In this document: positions 8,285-17,681 of the stretch, piece by piece
Position numbering within the stretch: position 1 is the first letter of the stretch
Layout: every line of letters starts with the position of its first letter
Assembly (NCBI RefSeq): GCF_047971185.1
Contig: NZ_JBKDZH010000021.1
Location: 14,554-78,553, forward strand
Length of the DNA: 64,000 nucleotides
Source: Kluyvera sp047971185
GTDB taxonomy: Bacteria > Pseudomonadota > Gammaproteobacteria > Enterobacterales > Enterobacteriaceae
Reading direction: 5' to 3'
Translations under genes and position numbers: made by a program
The notes under the pieces: model-generated
Seen by the model: the letters and a program-made list of their open reading frames with translations, nothing else
Told to the model about the DNA's origin: nothing
Databases searched by the model: none

Positions 8285-10768
8285 TTATTGGCAGGCCACG
8301 GTCATTTGCAGGACCCGCGCCTTTGACTCGGCTGGCGCGGTCACCTCACCCCGGCACTGCATATCCGGTTTGTTTCCCCACTGCACGCTAAAGCGCTGCG
8401 TGCCTTTTAGCCCGGTAATAAACACCTCTCCGCCATCGCCCACAATGGCGGTGGCATTCTCCATACTCAAAATCGCACCAAATGGCACCGTCCCCTTACC
8501 GTATTTCAGCGTCAGCAACGCACGCTTACCCGCTCTTGCAACGAAGTTCGCCGCCACCGCCGCGCCTTTCGTCGGCACCACGTCCAGAACGGCATCCTGA
8601 ATATCCACATCGTCATGCCCCTGAGTGTTGACGGTAATCGCGTTATGCCGATAGCGGGTTAACGAGGGTACGACCGCATTGCCCCAGCGATCGGTGTAGA
8701 TCCCCTGCGAATTGTGAATATTGACGTTCTCACCCTCGGCGATATGCACGATGGCAAACGCATCCTGCAGCGAGCGCCCCAGCGTGACGCCATAAGGGTG
8801 CGCTACCACCGAACCCTGCGCGCTATAGCTCAGCTGGCGGCTGTCGCCCTGATAGCCATAGCTGGCGGTAAACTCTCCGGCGGAGGCACGATAGCGCCCC
8901 GACAGATAGCTGCCGTAGCCCACATTATTGTCGGTATAGCTTTGCTGAAGGTTATAGCTGAGATTGTTATCTTTCAGCGCGGTACCGTTAATCCCTACCT
9001 GATGCGATGCGTTGCCGCGCTGCGTGGTGTTAAGGCTGTAACTCGCCCAGGCATTTGCCAGCCAGCCGGACAGCGGAATGTTCAGCGTCAGGGCCAGTTG
9101 CCGATCGCTCTGCGTCGACGGCGTTTTCGTCAGGCTGTAATTAAGCGACCAGTTCATTCCCGCCCAGCTGTTGCTGTAGCCCATACTGACGCTGCGCTCA
9201 TGGCCGTCGAGATGCCAGTAATCCTGCTGATAAGCGTTCGCATAAACCGAGCCCCAGCGGCCTACCGACTGGGATAAGTTGATCTGTAAGCGGCTGCGGC
9301 GGTTATAGCTTTCACGATAGCCATAAAAGCTGTCGTCGTCGGCGCGCTCGCTACGCTGGTCAATCGCCTCCTGCAAGGTATAAAAACCGGAGGTGGAGTA
9401 GCGATAGCTCGCCAGCGTCACCGTGGTGTTGGTCAACGGAAAGTCTTTCACATACTGCGCGCGCCATGAAGTGCCCTCAGAGTCTGGGCGGCCATCATCA
9501 AATTGCGTTCTGGCGGCGGTGAAATCCACAGAAAGTGAGCCAAATTGTTGGAGATCCGCCCCTGCACCGAGAGCGCCCGAACGGTACATCGAAGCCCCCA
9601 GCAGGCCGCCGTAAACGGTGACGCCATAGGGCAGCCCGTAGATCGCCGTCGCCTGGCCAAACTCAGGCTCTTCACCGTTATCCGGCTGGCGATAGCGCCC
9701 GGCGGCCAGACTGTATTTCAGCGCCCCTTCGCGTTGCAGTATCGGCACGGATGAACTGGCCTGGATAAAGCTCCGCTCCCTACCATCGGCTTCGGTCACG
9801 GTCACTTCGAGATCGGCACCGGCGGTCACCTGGCTTAAATCATGTATTTCAAACGGCCCCGCCGAAACGTAGCTTTGGTAGATCGTATATCCGTTTTGCT
9901 TGATGGTGATTTTCGCCTCGCTGTTAGCGATTCCCCTCACCACGGGGGCAAACCCCTGCTGGCTGCTCGGCAGCATGCTGGTATCGGTTTCCAGCTTAAC
10001 GCCGGTCATCTGAACGCTATCAAACAGCTCGCCGCTGGTGTACGTTTGCCCCATCTCTAGCTGGCTTTTGAGACGTTTAATATCACGCTGAAGCGTGGTG
10101 CTTATTGACTCCCAACCCGCTTCATCTCCCCAGCTACTGCTGTTGCGCAGCCGCCAGGCGCCAAGATTTAGCCCGGAGTTCAGGCTCGCCCAATGGCTTT
10201 GCGTCGTCGAACCGGCGTCGCGCTGCTGAGAGCCCGACAGATAGTAGCTCGACCACAGCGCTGGCACGCCGTCATCCCAATACTGGGGATTAATCTCCCC
10301 TATTGCCGCCGCATTGCGGTAAATTTGCGGGATGCGCAGATGCAGCGTTTGCGTGTCCAGATTAAAGTCGTAGCGCGCGTCCGGGAGGTAGTCGGCGATA
10401 TCGGTAACAATATCGTTATCCGCCAGCGCGTTAAGTCCTTTAGCCTGTTCGACACGTACGCCCAGCTCCCTGAGTTCGGCCTTCGTTAACTGCGGCAGTA
10501 ATCTGTTTTCATCTTTTGCCAGCACATAAGTCAGGTTGCGTTTATCTATCTGCTGCTGATCCCACATAATGGTGGTCATATATCGCCCGGGCAGTAGGCC
10601 GTTATTACGTAAATACGACTCCAGCGCCCCGGTATTTTCCAGCGGTGTATCGGTTTCCAGTACGCTCAGATTAAAATAATCTTCCGCACTCGTAGGGCTG
10701 CTAATGGAATAAATGACGATAACAATCGCATTCAGGGTCCAGGACCGTGCAGTGCATAATGAAGGCAT
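8285..10768 (-). CDS. Outer-membrane fimbrial usher, first operon
   Basis: PapC/FimD-family usher (827 aa) that forms the outer-membrane pore for subunit assembly. After a signal peptide (to about residue 28) comes the N-terminal chaperone-binding domain (YFNLSVLETD...LPGRY), the barrel with the conserved ANSEAKITIKQNGYTIYQ plug-region block and GPFEIHDLSQVTAGADLEVTVTEADG, and C-terminal domains with VPTKGAAVAANF. The N-terminal domain lacks the usual FN..FL sequence and is rather divergent. The RBS is weak, so the start is less sure. It lies 32 nt downstream of the chaperone gene. Confidence 0.88.
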   Translation of the reverse strand: MPSLCTARSWTLNAIVIVIYSISSPTSAEDYFNLSVLETDTPLENTGALESYLRNNGLLPGRYMTTIMWDQQQIDKRNLTYVLAKDENRLLPQLTKAELRELGVRVEQAKGLNALADNDIVTDIADYLPDARYDFNLDTQTLHLRIPQIYRNAAAIGEINPQYWDDGVPALWSSYYLSGSQQRDAGSTTQSHWASLNSGLNLGAWRLRNSSSWGDEAGWESISTTLQRDIKRLKSQLEMGQTYTSGELFDSVQMTGVKLETDTSMLPSSQQGFAPVVRGIANSEAKITIKQNGYTIYQSYVSAGPFEIHDLSQVTAGADLEVTVTEADGRERSFIQASSSVPILQREGALKYSLAAGRYRQPDNGEEPEFGQATAIYGLPYGVTVYGGLLGASMYRSGALGAGADLQQFGSLSVDFTAARTQFDDGRPDSEGTSWRAQYVKDFPLTNTTVTLASYRYSTSGFYTLQEAIDQRSERADDDSFYGYRESYNRRSRLQINLSQSVGRWGSVYANAYQQDYWHLDGHERSVSMGYSNSWAGMNWSLNYSLTKTPSTQSDRQLALTLNIPLSGWLANAWASYSLNTTQRGNASHQVGINGTALKDNNLSYNLQQSYTDNNVGYGSYLSGRYRASAGEFTASYGYQGDSRQLSYSAQGSVVAHPYGVTLGRSLQDAFAIVHIAEGENVNIHNSQGIYTDRWGNAVVPSLTRYRHNAITVNTQGHDDVDIQDAVLDVVPTKGAAVAANFVARAGKRALLTLKYGKGTVPFGAILSMENATAIVGDGGEVFITGLKGTQRFSVQWGNKPDMQCRGEVTAPAESKARVLQMTVACQ

Positions 10769-10800
10769 GATTGGGCTCGCTTATCCATAAATCGATCCAA

Positions 10801-11517
10801 TTACAACGACTGTTGGCGAGACGGTGTCTCAGCGCCATAGTCGTTAATTGCCGTCCAGGTGATAGCGCCATGGCCTGCGGCAGGCAGAGAGAACGCCTGC
10901 TCACTAAATGGCGCGATCATCATACTGAGGGCGGAAGGTATTTCTTTAGCCCGCGGAGCCGGGATCTCCTGACCGCCATATTTAAACTGACCAAAGGTGA
11001 TATAAAACGGCGTTGGATTCTTGACGATGACGCGTTCACCCTGGCGGCGAAATTGTAATTTCTCCCAGGCCGTTTTTGCTGCATTGTTTTTTAGTCCCGT
11101 TGGACGCCAAAACAGTTTAATTCGGGTTTTTAACGCTAGCTGTAAGGTATTCTTATTACGCATTTCACTCGGTATTGCCGGCACGGATTTCACATTAACA
11201 ATAAATAATGATTCCCGGTCCTGCGGCAAAGAGCGACTGTCGCCGGTATAAACAACATGTAATAATGTTCGCCGTTCTTCTTCCAGCTTATAAATAGGTG
11301 GCGTAATAATAAAAGGCGCTTTGCTGTCATCCGCAACATTGCTCACCCAACTCTGCACCAGATATCGCGCGTTAGCGTCTTTATTTTTTAAAGAAACCTG
11401 TACTTCTGCCTGCTCGGCAGGATAAATAACTCGTGTCCCGCCAATAACCACGCCCGCGTAGGTGGGGATGTTAATCAACCACAGCAGACAGCCTAACGCT
11501 ATGAAGTTCCATTTCAT
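10801..11517 (-). CDS. Periplasmic fimbrial chaperone, first operon
   Basis: PapD-like chaperone (238 aa from the ATG at 11,517, which has GGAG six bases upstream; a GTG four codons earlier is less likely). It caps pilin subunits in the periplasm by donor-strand complementation. A signal peptide ends near PTYA, followed by the first domain with GTRVIYPAEQAEVQVSLKN and the family signature block LPQDRESLFIVNVKSVP, and NTLQLALKTRIKLFWRP preceding the second domain. It belongs to the FGS group judging by overall length, which is inference. It lies between the pilin and usher genes. Confidence 0.9.
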   Translation of the reverse strand: MKWNFIALGCLLWLINIPTYAGVVIGGTRVIYPAEQAEVQVSLKNKDANARYLVQSWVSNVADDSKAPFIITPPIYKLEEERRTLLHVVYTGDSRSLPQDRESLFIVNVKSVPAIPSEMRNKNTLQLALKTRIKLFWRPTGLKNNAAKTAWEKLQFRRQGERVIVKNPTPFYITFGQFKYGGQEIPAPRAKEIPSALSMMIAPFSEQAFSLPAAGHGAITWTAINDYGAETPSRQQSL

Positions 11518-11534
11518 AGATGACTCCACTCTGT

Positions 11535-11554
11535 GGCGGGCCGCCGGGCCCGCC
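11535..11554 (-). terminator. Intercistronic hairpin between pilin and chaperone genes
   Basis: A perfect 8-bp GC stem (GGCGGGCC / GGCCCGCC, 4-nt loop) lies between the major pilin stop and the chaperone start. In the plus direction it is followed by TTTATTTT, but for the minus-strand operon there is no U tract. It is more likely a partial terminator or mRNA-stability element that keeps pilin expression above that of the assembly genes. Confidence 0.55.
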
Positions 11555-11567
11555 TTTATTTTACGGA

Positions 11568-12113
11568 TTAACGATAAATCAGACTGTAGGTCGCCTGCGT
11601 GGTGTAATCGCCTTTAGTGGGCGCTTCCTGCCCAACCTGAACCACCTTCGCGGTGTAGCTAAAGGTGGCTGCCCCCGTCCCGAATACCGATTTATCTGAA
11701 GCCGTAGCAGGCATTGAGCCATCAAATTTCACCGCGGTGCTGGTCCAATCTTCCAGACGTACGCCGACATTTTTCGCGCCGCCGATTGTCTCAAGTACCT
11801 CCTCATTTTTCCCCGCCGCGGTGGTGCCTTCAAACTTAATATTCATATTTTTAATGGTGGTATCACAATCCGTCAGCGCAATATCAAACGCCTGACTATC
11901 ACCCACCGTGTCATCGCCGGTAAAATCGGAAGCGTAAAGATCGCTGAATGTGACGGTACCATCCTGATCGGTGCCATTGACTTTAACGTTACAGGTATCT
12001 TCAATAATTTTGCCATTAAAGGTTACCGTCCCCGTATCCACCGCGAATACGGGTGCCGTAGCCCCCGCAAATAACACTGCCGCTATCAGTCCAGGGCGTA
12101 TCTTTTTACACAT
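11568..12113 (-). CDS. Major fimbrial subunit (pilin), first operon
   Basis: Exported 181-aa pilin of the FimA/Pfam fimbrial type. A signal peptide ends near APVFA (residue 24). The mature chain begins VDTGTVTFNGKIIEDTCNVKV, with the usual disulphide cysteines (DTCNV and LTDCDTT) and a C-terminal donor-strand region ATYSLIYR. First gene of the pilin-chaperone-usher-adhesin operon, with AAGGA seven bases upstream of the ATG. The four-gene order is like mrkABCD, but the sequence does not look like MrkA. Expression signals lie in the AT-rich region upstream. Confidence 0.85.
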   Translation of the reverse strand: MCKKIRPGLIAAVLFAGATAPVFAVDTGTVTFNGKIIEDTCNVKVNGTDQDGTVTFSDLYASDFTGDDTVGDSQAFDIALTDCDTTIKNMNIKFEGTTAAGKNEEVLETIGGAKNVGVRLEDWTSTAVKFDGSMPATASDKSVFGTGAATFSYTAKVVQVGQEAPTKGDYTTQATYSLIYR

Positions 12114-12438
12114 AATATATTCCTTATTTATGTTTTCCGATGAGACATAACTAACTTTTATAGAATAGGGGGACGGGAAAGGAGATTAATCGAGGCGAGT
12201 AAAACATAAACCTGTAAAAACGTCGAAATTGCAAATCCCTTGCACCTTCCTTCCCTGCTATTAACAAGAGGCACATTAAAAGATTAGCGTATAACAATTC
12301 AACCTATTATATATAATACAAATAAATGCAATCTCAACAACCCCCTGTTTTATAACATAAATTCCAGAAGTTAATTTTAGTTAATTATAAATTAAGCAAA
12401 GAGGGTGGTGATAGATAAATACGAATGATTTACAGCAT
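12114..12438. other. AT-rich upstream region of first fimbrial operon
   Basis: No gene seen in about 325 bp. The region is strongly AT-rich, with tracts such as TATTATATATAATAC, unlike the GC-rich flanking genes. It must hold the promoter of the fimbrial operon and is a likely target for H-NS-type silencing, which is inference. I saw no paired inverted repeats of the kind that flank an invertible fim switch. Confidence 0.5.
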
Positions 12439-12473
12439 AAAAAAACGCCGCCCCTGTCTCCAGAGGCGGCGTT
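12439..12473 (-). terminator. Rho-independent terminator of mrcB
   Basis: On the minus strand a 9-bp stem (AACGCCGCC / GGCGGCGTT) is followed by a run of T. It starts 18 bp after the mrcB stop codon and separates mrcB from the fimbrial operon. Confidence 0.9.
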
Positions 12474-12490
12474 GAGCCCATTGGCGGTCG

Positions 12491-15013
12491 TTAGTTGCCG
12501 CCGAACATATCCTTAATCCAGCCCGCCACGCCGTCGCTGTCTTTCTTCTCCTGCGCCGGCGGCTGCTGTTGCTGCTGCTGAGGCTGCGAAGACGACGAGT
12601 CAAACGGATTCATCGACTGCTGCTGCTCAATCTGCTGCTGGCTCTGCTGGCAAAGCGCATCCGGGTCCGTCGTCCAGACCGGCAGCATACGCGTGCCGCC
12701 ACCGCCGCAGATAAAGTTACCGCCATCGTCGACGCCCATATTGACGATATCTTCCGGCGGCGTCAGATCCAGCGCAATCGGCGACTCGCTTGCCAGATAG
12801 CGCTGATAGATAGACATCGCGCCGCTGGCACCGTACAGCTTGGTCGGCTGGTTGTTATCACGACCCACCCAGGTGATCACCACTTCACGCCCGTCAATCC
12901 CGGCAAACCAGGTATCGACGTTGTTGTTGGTGGTCCCGGTTTTCCCTGCCAGATGCAGGTTCGGGTATTTCGCGCCCAGCTGACGACCGGTACCGCGCTG
13001 CACCACCTGCTGCATGGTCCACAGCGTCATGTACGCCGCCTGTGCCGGCACCGCACGCTCGGCCTGCGGGAAGCTCTGGTACAGCACGGTACCGTCTTCC
13101 GCAATCACCGAACGCAGCGCCGACAGCGGCGCACGGTTACCGCCGCTGGCGATAGTCTGGAACGCCTGCGCCACTTCGATTGGCGTCAGGTTCAGCGCCC
13201 CCAGCAGCATCGCCGGAACGGCGTGCAGCTGATCTTTCGGCGCGCCCAGCTTCAGCCAGGTATCCGTCACCGCCGGCAGGCCCAGCGCCATCCCAAGGTT
13301 AACCGTTGGTACGTTCATGGAACGCGTCAGCGCATCCACCAGCATCACCTGACCGCTGTAGCGACGGTCATCGTTCTGCGGCGACCACACCTGGCCATTC
13401 GGCTGGCGTAGCGCAATCGGCGCATCGGCAATCCAGGTGTTCAGGCGATACTGATTCGGCTGGCTCAGCGCGGTCAGGTAGGTCGCCGGTTTAGCCAGAG
13501 AGCCGATGGAACGACGCGCCTGCATCGCACGGTTGTAGCCCGCAAACTGCGGCTCCGCGCCGCCGACCATCGCCCGCACTTCCCCACTAAAGCGGTCAAC
13601 CACCACCATCGCGGTTTCAAGATCGCTCAGCTTACGCTGCTTCTTCAGCACCGGAATGCCTTCGGTGGCCGCTTTTTCAGCCGCGTCCTGCGCGACGGAG
13701 TCAAAGGTGGTAAAGATCTTCACGCCGGAGAGATCTTTCACCTTATCGCCCAGCTTCGCCTGCAGCTCCTGACGCACCATCTGCATAAAGGCCGGCTGCG
13801 GTGAGATCACCCCGCCGCGCGGCTGCACGCCCAGCGGACGCGCGCTCAGCATGTCGTACAGTTCCTTGTCGATCACCTGCTGTTGTTGCAGCAGGCGCAG
13901 CACCAGGTTACGGCGCTCCAGCGCCAGCTTCGGGTTGCGCCACGGGTTATAAATCGAGGCCCCTTTCACCATCCCCACCAGCAGCGCCTGCTGGTCGAGG
14001 CTCAGCTCTTCCACCGGGCGGCCAAAGTAGTACAGGCTCGCCAGCGGGAAGCCGCGGATTTCATTGTCGCCGCTCTGACCGAGGTACACCTCGTTCATAT
14101 ACAGCTCCAGAATGCGGTCTTTGCTGTAGCGGGCGTCCATAATCAGCGCCATGTAGGCTTCGTTCGCCTTACGCCAGTAGGAACGCTCGCTGGAGAGGAA
14201 CAGGTTCTTCACCAGCTGCTGGGTGAGCGTACTCGCCCCCTGCACCGTGCGCCCGGCGGTCAGGTTCGCCAGCACCGCACGCCCCATCGAGTAGAAGCTG
14301 ATGCCGTCATGCTCGTAGAAGTGGCGGTCCTCGGTCGCAATCAGCGTATCGATCAGCAGATCCGGGAATCCGCTGCGCGGCACAAACAGACGCTGCTCGC
14401 CGTTCGGCGAGGACATCATGGTAATCAGCCGCGGGTCGAGACGGAAATAGCCGAACTGGCGGTTATTATCCATGTTTTCGATGCTATCCAGACGAGAGCC
14501 GTCGAAGGTCAGACGCGCACGCACCTGCCCCTCTTTACTGTCCGGGAAGTCGAACGGACGGCGAATCATCTCGATGCTGTTGGCCTGCACGGTAAACTCG
14601 CCGGGGCGCGTCATCGCCGTGACCTGGCGATACTGCGTCGCCGTCAGCAGCTGAACCATCTCTTTCTTGCTGATGGCCATATCCGGCTCAAGGCTGACCA
14701 TCCGGCCATACACCGCCGCCGGCAGCTGCCAGACTTTACCGTCAATGCGGCTACGGATTTTTTGATCCAGGTAGACGCCATAGATAGCAATCAGTACCGC
14801 AAAGACGATCCCCAGCTTCACCAGGAACCACAACCAGCGGCGTTTGCCGCGCGGTTTTTGCCCCTTGCCGCCTTTACGCGCGCGTGGTTTTTCGTCGTCG
14901 TAGCCATCATCATCATAATCGTCGTCGTACTGCTGTCGACGGCTTACTTTTTGTTTTGCCGGACGTGCAGGCTTGCCTTTTCGTCCAATCGGCTCGCGGT
15001 CATTCCCCGCCAT
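12491..15013 (-). CDS. mrcB: Bifunctional peptidoglycan synthase PBP1b
   Basis: Inner-membrane class A penicillin-binding protein that polymerises lipid II and cross-links peptides. The 840-aa chain starts at MAGNDREPIG (GGAG at proper spacing; an upstream ATG six codons earlier lacks support). In order: a charged cytoplasmic tail, one membrane span (WLWFLVKLGIVFAVLIAIYG, ~residue 65-85), the UB2H domain (~100-190), a GT51 domain with catalytic EDRHFYEHDG, and a transpeptidase domain with SLAK, SMN and KTGTT motifs. A Gln-rich tail precedes the terminal GWIKDMFGG. Its neighbour hrpB is the same as in E. coli. Confidence 0.97.
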   Translation of the reverse strand: MAGNDREPIGRKGKPARPAKQKVSRRQQYDDDYDDDGYDDEKPRARKGGKGQKPRGKRRWLWFLVKLGIVFAVLIAIYGVYLDQKIRSRIDGKVWQLPAAVYGRMVSLEPDMAISKKEMVQLLTATQYRQVTAMTRPGEFTVQANSIEMIRRPFDFPDSKEGQVRARLTFDGSRLDSIENMDNNRQFGYFRLDPRLITMMSSPNGEQRLFVPRSGFPDLLIDTLIATEDRHFYEHDGISFYSMGRAVLANLTAGRTVQGASTLTQQLVKNLFLSSERSYWRKANEAYMALIMDARYSKDRILELYMNEVYLGQSGDNEIRGFPLASLYYFGRPVEELSLDQQALLVGMVKGASIYNPWRNPKLALERRNLVLRLLQQQQVIDKELYDMLSARPLGVQPRGGVISPQPAFMQMVRQELQAKLGDKVKDLSGVKIFTTFDSVAQDAAEKAATEGIPVLKKQRKLSDLETAMVVVDRFSGEVRAMVGGAEPQFAGYNRAMQARRSIGSLAKPATYLTALSQPNQYRLNTWIADAPIALRQPNGQVWSPQNDDRRYSGQVMLVDALTRSMNVPTVNLGMALGLPAVTDTWLKLGAPKDQLHAVPAMLLGALNLTPIEVAQAFQTIASGGNRAPLSALRSVIAEDGTVLYQSFPQAERAVPAQAAYMTLWTMQQVVQRGTGRQLGAKYPNLHLAGKTGTTNNNVDTWFAGIDGREVVITWVGRDNNQPTKLYGASGAMSIYQRYLASESPIALDLTPPEDIVNMGVDDGGNFICGGGGTRMLPVWTTDPDALCQQSQQQIEQQQSMNPFDSSSSQPQQQQQQPPAQEKKDSDGVAGWIKDMFGGN

Positions 15014-15108
15014 GCTTTTTCTCCGCAACATTCAGGCATAAAGGCCTGATTCTCAATTCTTCCGTCACAGGACAGAAGAAGATATCTCTCAATTTTACGC
15101 TGTGTTTA

Positions 15109-15181
15109 TGCCGGATGGCGGCTTCGCCTTATCCGGCCTACTCGCTTAAACGTAGGCCGGATAAACGTAGCGCCATCAGGC
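15109..15181. repeat. REP pair overlapping the hrpB stop codon
   Basis: Inverted pair of the E. coli/Salmonella-type REP (GCCGGATGGCGGCTTCGCC ... TAGGCCGGATAAACG), ending in GCGCCATCAGGCA. The hrpB stop (15,176-15,178) lies inside the last repeat arm. This family differs in sequence from the GTAGCCCGGCC family seen elsewhere in the window. Confidence 0.8.
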
Positions 15182-17608
15182 AGAATACTTCTTCGTCCGC
15201 CGCGTCGGCGCGGTATTCGCCGGATCGTCCGGCCAGACGTGTTTCGGATAGCGCCCTTTCATCTCTTTTTGCACCTCGCGGTACGCCCCCTGCCAGAACG
15301 CGCTTAAATCGCGCGTAATTTGCAGCGGCCGCTGCGCCGGAGAGAGCAGCTCCAGCACCAGCGCCACCCGCCCCTGAGCAATGGTCGGGGTACGGGCTTC
15401 GCCAAACATCTCCTGCATACGCACCGCCAGCGCAGGCGGATTGTCTTCGTCATAGCGAATGGCGATACGGCTTCCCGTTGGCACAGTGTAATGAGTTGGC
15501 AGCTCACTATCCAGACGTTGTCGTAATGACCATGGCAACCAGTCGAGCAACGCCTGGCGAAGATCCAGCGATTTCAGGCCGCGCAGCGAATGCACGCCGC
15601 TCATATGCGGCAGCAGCCAGCTCTCCAGTTCCGCCAGCAGCGACGCCTCATCCACCGCGGGCCACGCCTCCTCCGGCAGCCAGCGCGCCGCGCACCGTAA
15701 CCGCAAGCGTAGCTGTTCCGCTTCGTTCGTCCAGTTCAGCGCGCTTAATCCTTTCTCCCGAATGCCGGTCAGCATCGCCTGATGCAGTTCGCTTTCGGAC
15801 GGTTTTGCCAGCGGGCGCACGTTCAGCGTCAGCTGGCCAATCTGGCTGCGGCGCAGCGCCTTCAGCGTACCCTGCGCATCATCCCACTCAATGGTGTCAG
15901 AGTGTTGAAGCAGCTGCGGGCAGCGGCTGACCAGCGCGTCGATATCCAGCGCGCAGGCCTGTAAAATACGCGCATCCGGCGAGGTGTTGCCCTGTAACAG
16001 CAGCGGCGCGATCAGCCACTCGTGGCGGCCCAGCGCATCATCCGCGTCGAGCATCGCCCCCATGCCGTTAGCCAGCTGATAACGGCCTTCCTGCCCGCGA
16101 CGGCGCGCGATGCGATCGGGAAACCCCTGCGCCAGCAGCGGCGCAATGGCGTCCGCATCCGGCTTCCCGGCGCGGCGATTGAGCCGCTTGCACAGCTGCT
16201 GGCTACGCTGCTGCCACGTTCCCTGGTTGCGGGAAAACGCCTGCAGCAGGTCGCTGTTACCGCCGCGCGGCGGCTCTTCAAGAATGGCCGCCAGCCGGGC
16301 GGCGGTTGCTACCTCATCATCGCTTTGCGCCGCCAGCAGCATTGCCGCCAGGCGCGGGTCGTTGCCCAGCGCCGCCATCTTCTGGCCTTTGGCCGTCAGG
16401 CGTTCACCGTCCAGCGCCTGAAGCTGCGTCAGCAGGCGACGCGCCGCCGCCAGGTTCACCGCTGGCGGCGCGTCGAGCCAGCTCAGTTGAGACGGATCGG
16501 TGCAGCCCCACTGCATCAGGTCCAGCAGCAGCGAGGAGAGATCGCTTTGTAAAATCTCCGCATCGCTCTGGGCCGCCGCGCGCTCGGCCTGCTCTTTCGC
16601 CAGCAGATGTACGCAGACGCCGGGCTCCAGACGCCCGGCACGTCCGGCGCGCTGAGTCATTGAGGCCTGGCTAACGCGCTGAGTCAACAGGCGGGTAAGC
16701 CCGGTACGCACGTCAAAACGGGCGACGCGTTCCTGGGCGGAATCCACCACCAGGCGAATGCCTTCAATGGTCAAACTGGTTTCGGCGATATTGGTTGCCA
16801 GCACCACCTTACGCTTGCCCGTCGGCGCAGGCAGAATCGCCTGCCGCTGTTCGCTCAGCGACAGCGCGCCATACAGCGGGCACAGCAGCACGTCATCAGC
16901 AACGCGCTCCGCAAGGTGGTTCTGCACCCGCTGAATTTCACCGACGCCGGGTAAAAACAGCAGCAGCGAGCCGCGCTCGTGACGCAGCAGTTCCGCCGTC
17001 GCGATCGCCACCGCTTCATCAAAGCGCTGATGCGCGGGCAGCGACTGATAACGGCGCTCGACGGGATAGGCCCGACCTTCAGAAACCACGGTTGGCGCCT
17101 CCGGCAGCAGGCGCTGTAGCCGGTCGTTATCGAGCGTTGCCGACATAATCAGCAGCTTAAGGTCGTCGCGCAGCCCCTGCTGGACATCAAGCAGCAGCGC
17201 CAGCGCCAGATCGGCCTGCAGGCTGCGCTCATGAAATTCATCGAGGATCACCAGCCCCACGCCTGAGAGCTCGGGATCGTGCTGGATCATGCGGGTCAGA
17301 ATCCCTTCGGTCACCACTTCCAGCCGGGTGTTCGGCCCGACGCAGCTCTCCGCGCGCATCCGATAGCCCACCGTCTCGCCCGGCTTTTCGCCGAGAAGCT
17401 CCGCCAGACGCTGCGCCACGTTGCGCGCCGCCAGACGGCGCGGCTCCAGCAGCAGGATGCGCCCGTTGATGACGCCATCCTGCAAAATTTGCAGCGGCAG
17501 CCAGGTGGATTTACCGGCGCCCGTCGGCGCGTTCAGCAGCACCTGCGGGGATTGCCGTAGGGCGTGGAGGAGTTCAGGAAGGACGTTGGCGACCGGCAAC
17601 AGGGACAC
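15176..17608 (-). CDS. hrpB: ATP-dependent helicase HrpB
   Basis: DEAH-type superfamily 2 helicase of 810 aa. Walker A is APTGAGKST near residue 30; motif II is LDEFHERS, the DEFH variant. Motif III is SATLD and motif VI QRAGRAGR, followed by HA2/OB-type and HrpB C-terminal regions. The cellular substrate of HrpB is not established. I chose the GTG at 17,608 (GGAG six bases upstream), which begins SLLPVANVLPELL as in E. coli; an ATG 15 codons further upstream is possible. It is divergent from thpR, 73 bp away. Its last codon lies in a REP element. Confidence 0.95.
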   Translation of the reverse strand: MSLLPVANVLPELLHALRQSPQVLLNAPTGAGKSTWLPLQILQDGVINGRILLLEPRRLAARNVAQRLAELLGEKPGETVGYRMRAESCVGPNTRLEVVTEGILTRMIQHDPELSGVGLVILDEFHERSLQADLALALLLDVQQGLRDDLKLLIMSATLDNDRLQRLLPEAPTVVSEGRAYPVERRYQSLPAHQRFDEAVAIATAELLRHERGSLLLFLPGVGEIQRVQNHLAERVADDVLLCPLYGALSLSEQRQAILPAPTGKRKVVLATNIAETSLTIEGIRLVVDSAQERVARFDVRTGLTRLLTQRVSQASMTQRAGRAGRLEPGVCVHLLAKEQAERAAAQSDAEILQSDLSSLLLDLMQWGCTDPSQLSWLDAPPAVNLAAARRLLTQLQALDGERLTAKGQKMAALGNDPRLAAMLLAAQSDDEVATAARLAAILEEPPRGGNSDLLQAFSRNQGTWQQRSQQLCKRLNRRAGKPDADAIAPLLAQGFPDRIARRRGQEGRYQLANGMGAMLDADDALGRHEWLIAPLLLQGNTSPDARILQACALDIDALVSRCPQLLQHSDTIEWDDAQGTLKALRRSQIGQLTLNVRPLAKPSESELHQAMLTGIREKGLSALNWTNEAEQLRLRLRCAARWLPEEAWPAVDEASLLAELESWLLPHMSGVHSLRGLKSLDLRQALLDWLPWSLRQRLDSELPTHYTVPTGSRIAIRYDEDNPPALAVRMQEMFGEARTPTIAQGRVALVLELLSPAQRPLQITRDLSAFWQGAYREVQKEMKGRYPKHVWPDDPANTAPTRRTKKYSA

Positions 17609-17681
17609 GAATGGCTCCAGAGGGTTAACATTAAACGGCGGACATTGTAGCATCGCCTCAATTCATAACCGAGTACCCACC

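Noticed and set aside
12560..12650. CAG/CTG-like triplet tract at the 3' end of mrcB
   Set aside because: It encodes the Gln-rich tail of PBP1b with mixed codons; not an independent repeat element.
13883..15049. Long open frame (388 codons) on the plus strand opposite mrcB
   Set aside because: Antisense shadow in a high-GC gene: no RBS, Arg/His/Gln-rich nonsense composition, and PBP1b on the other strand is certain.
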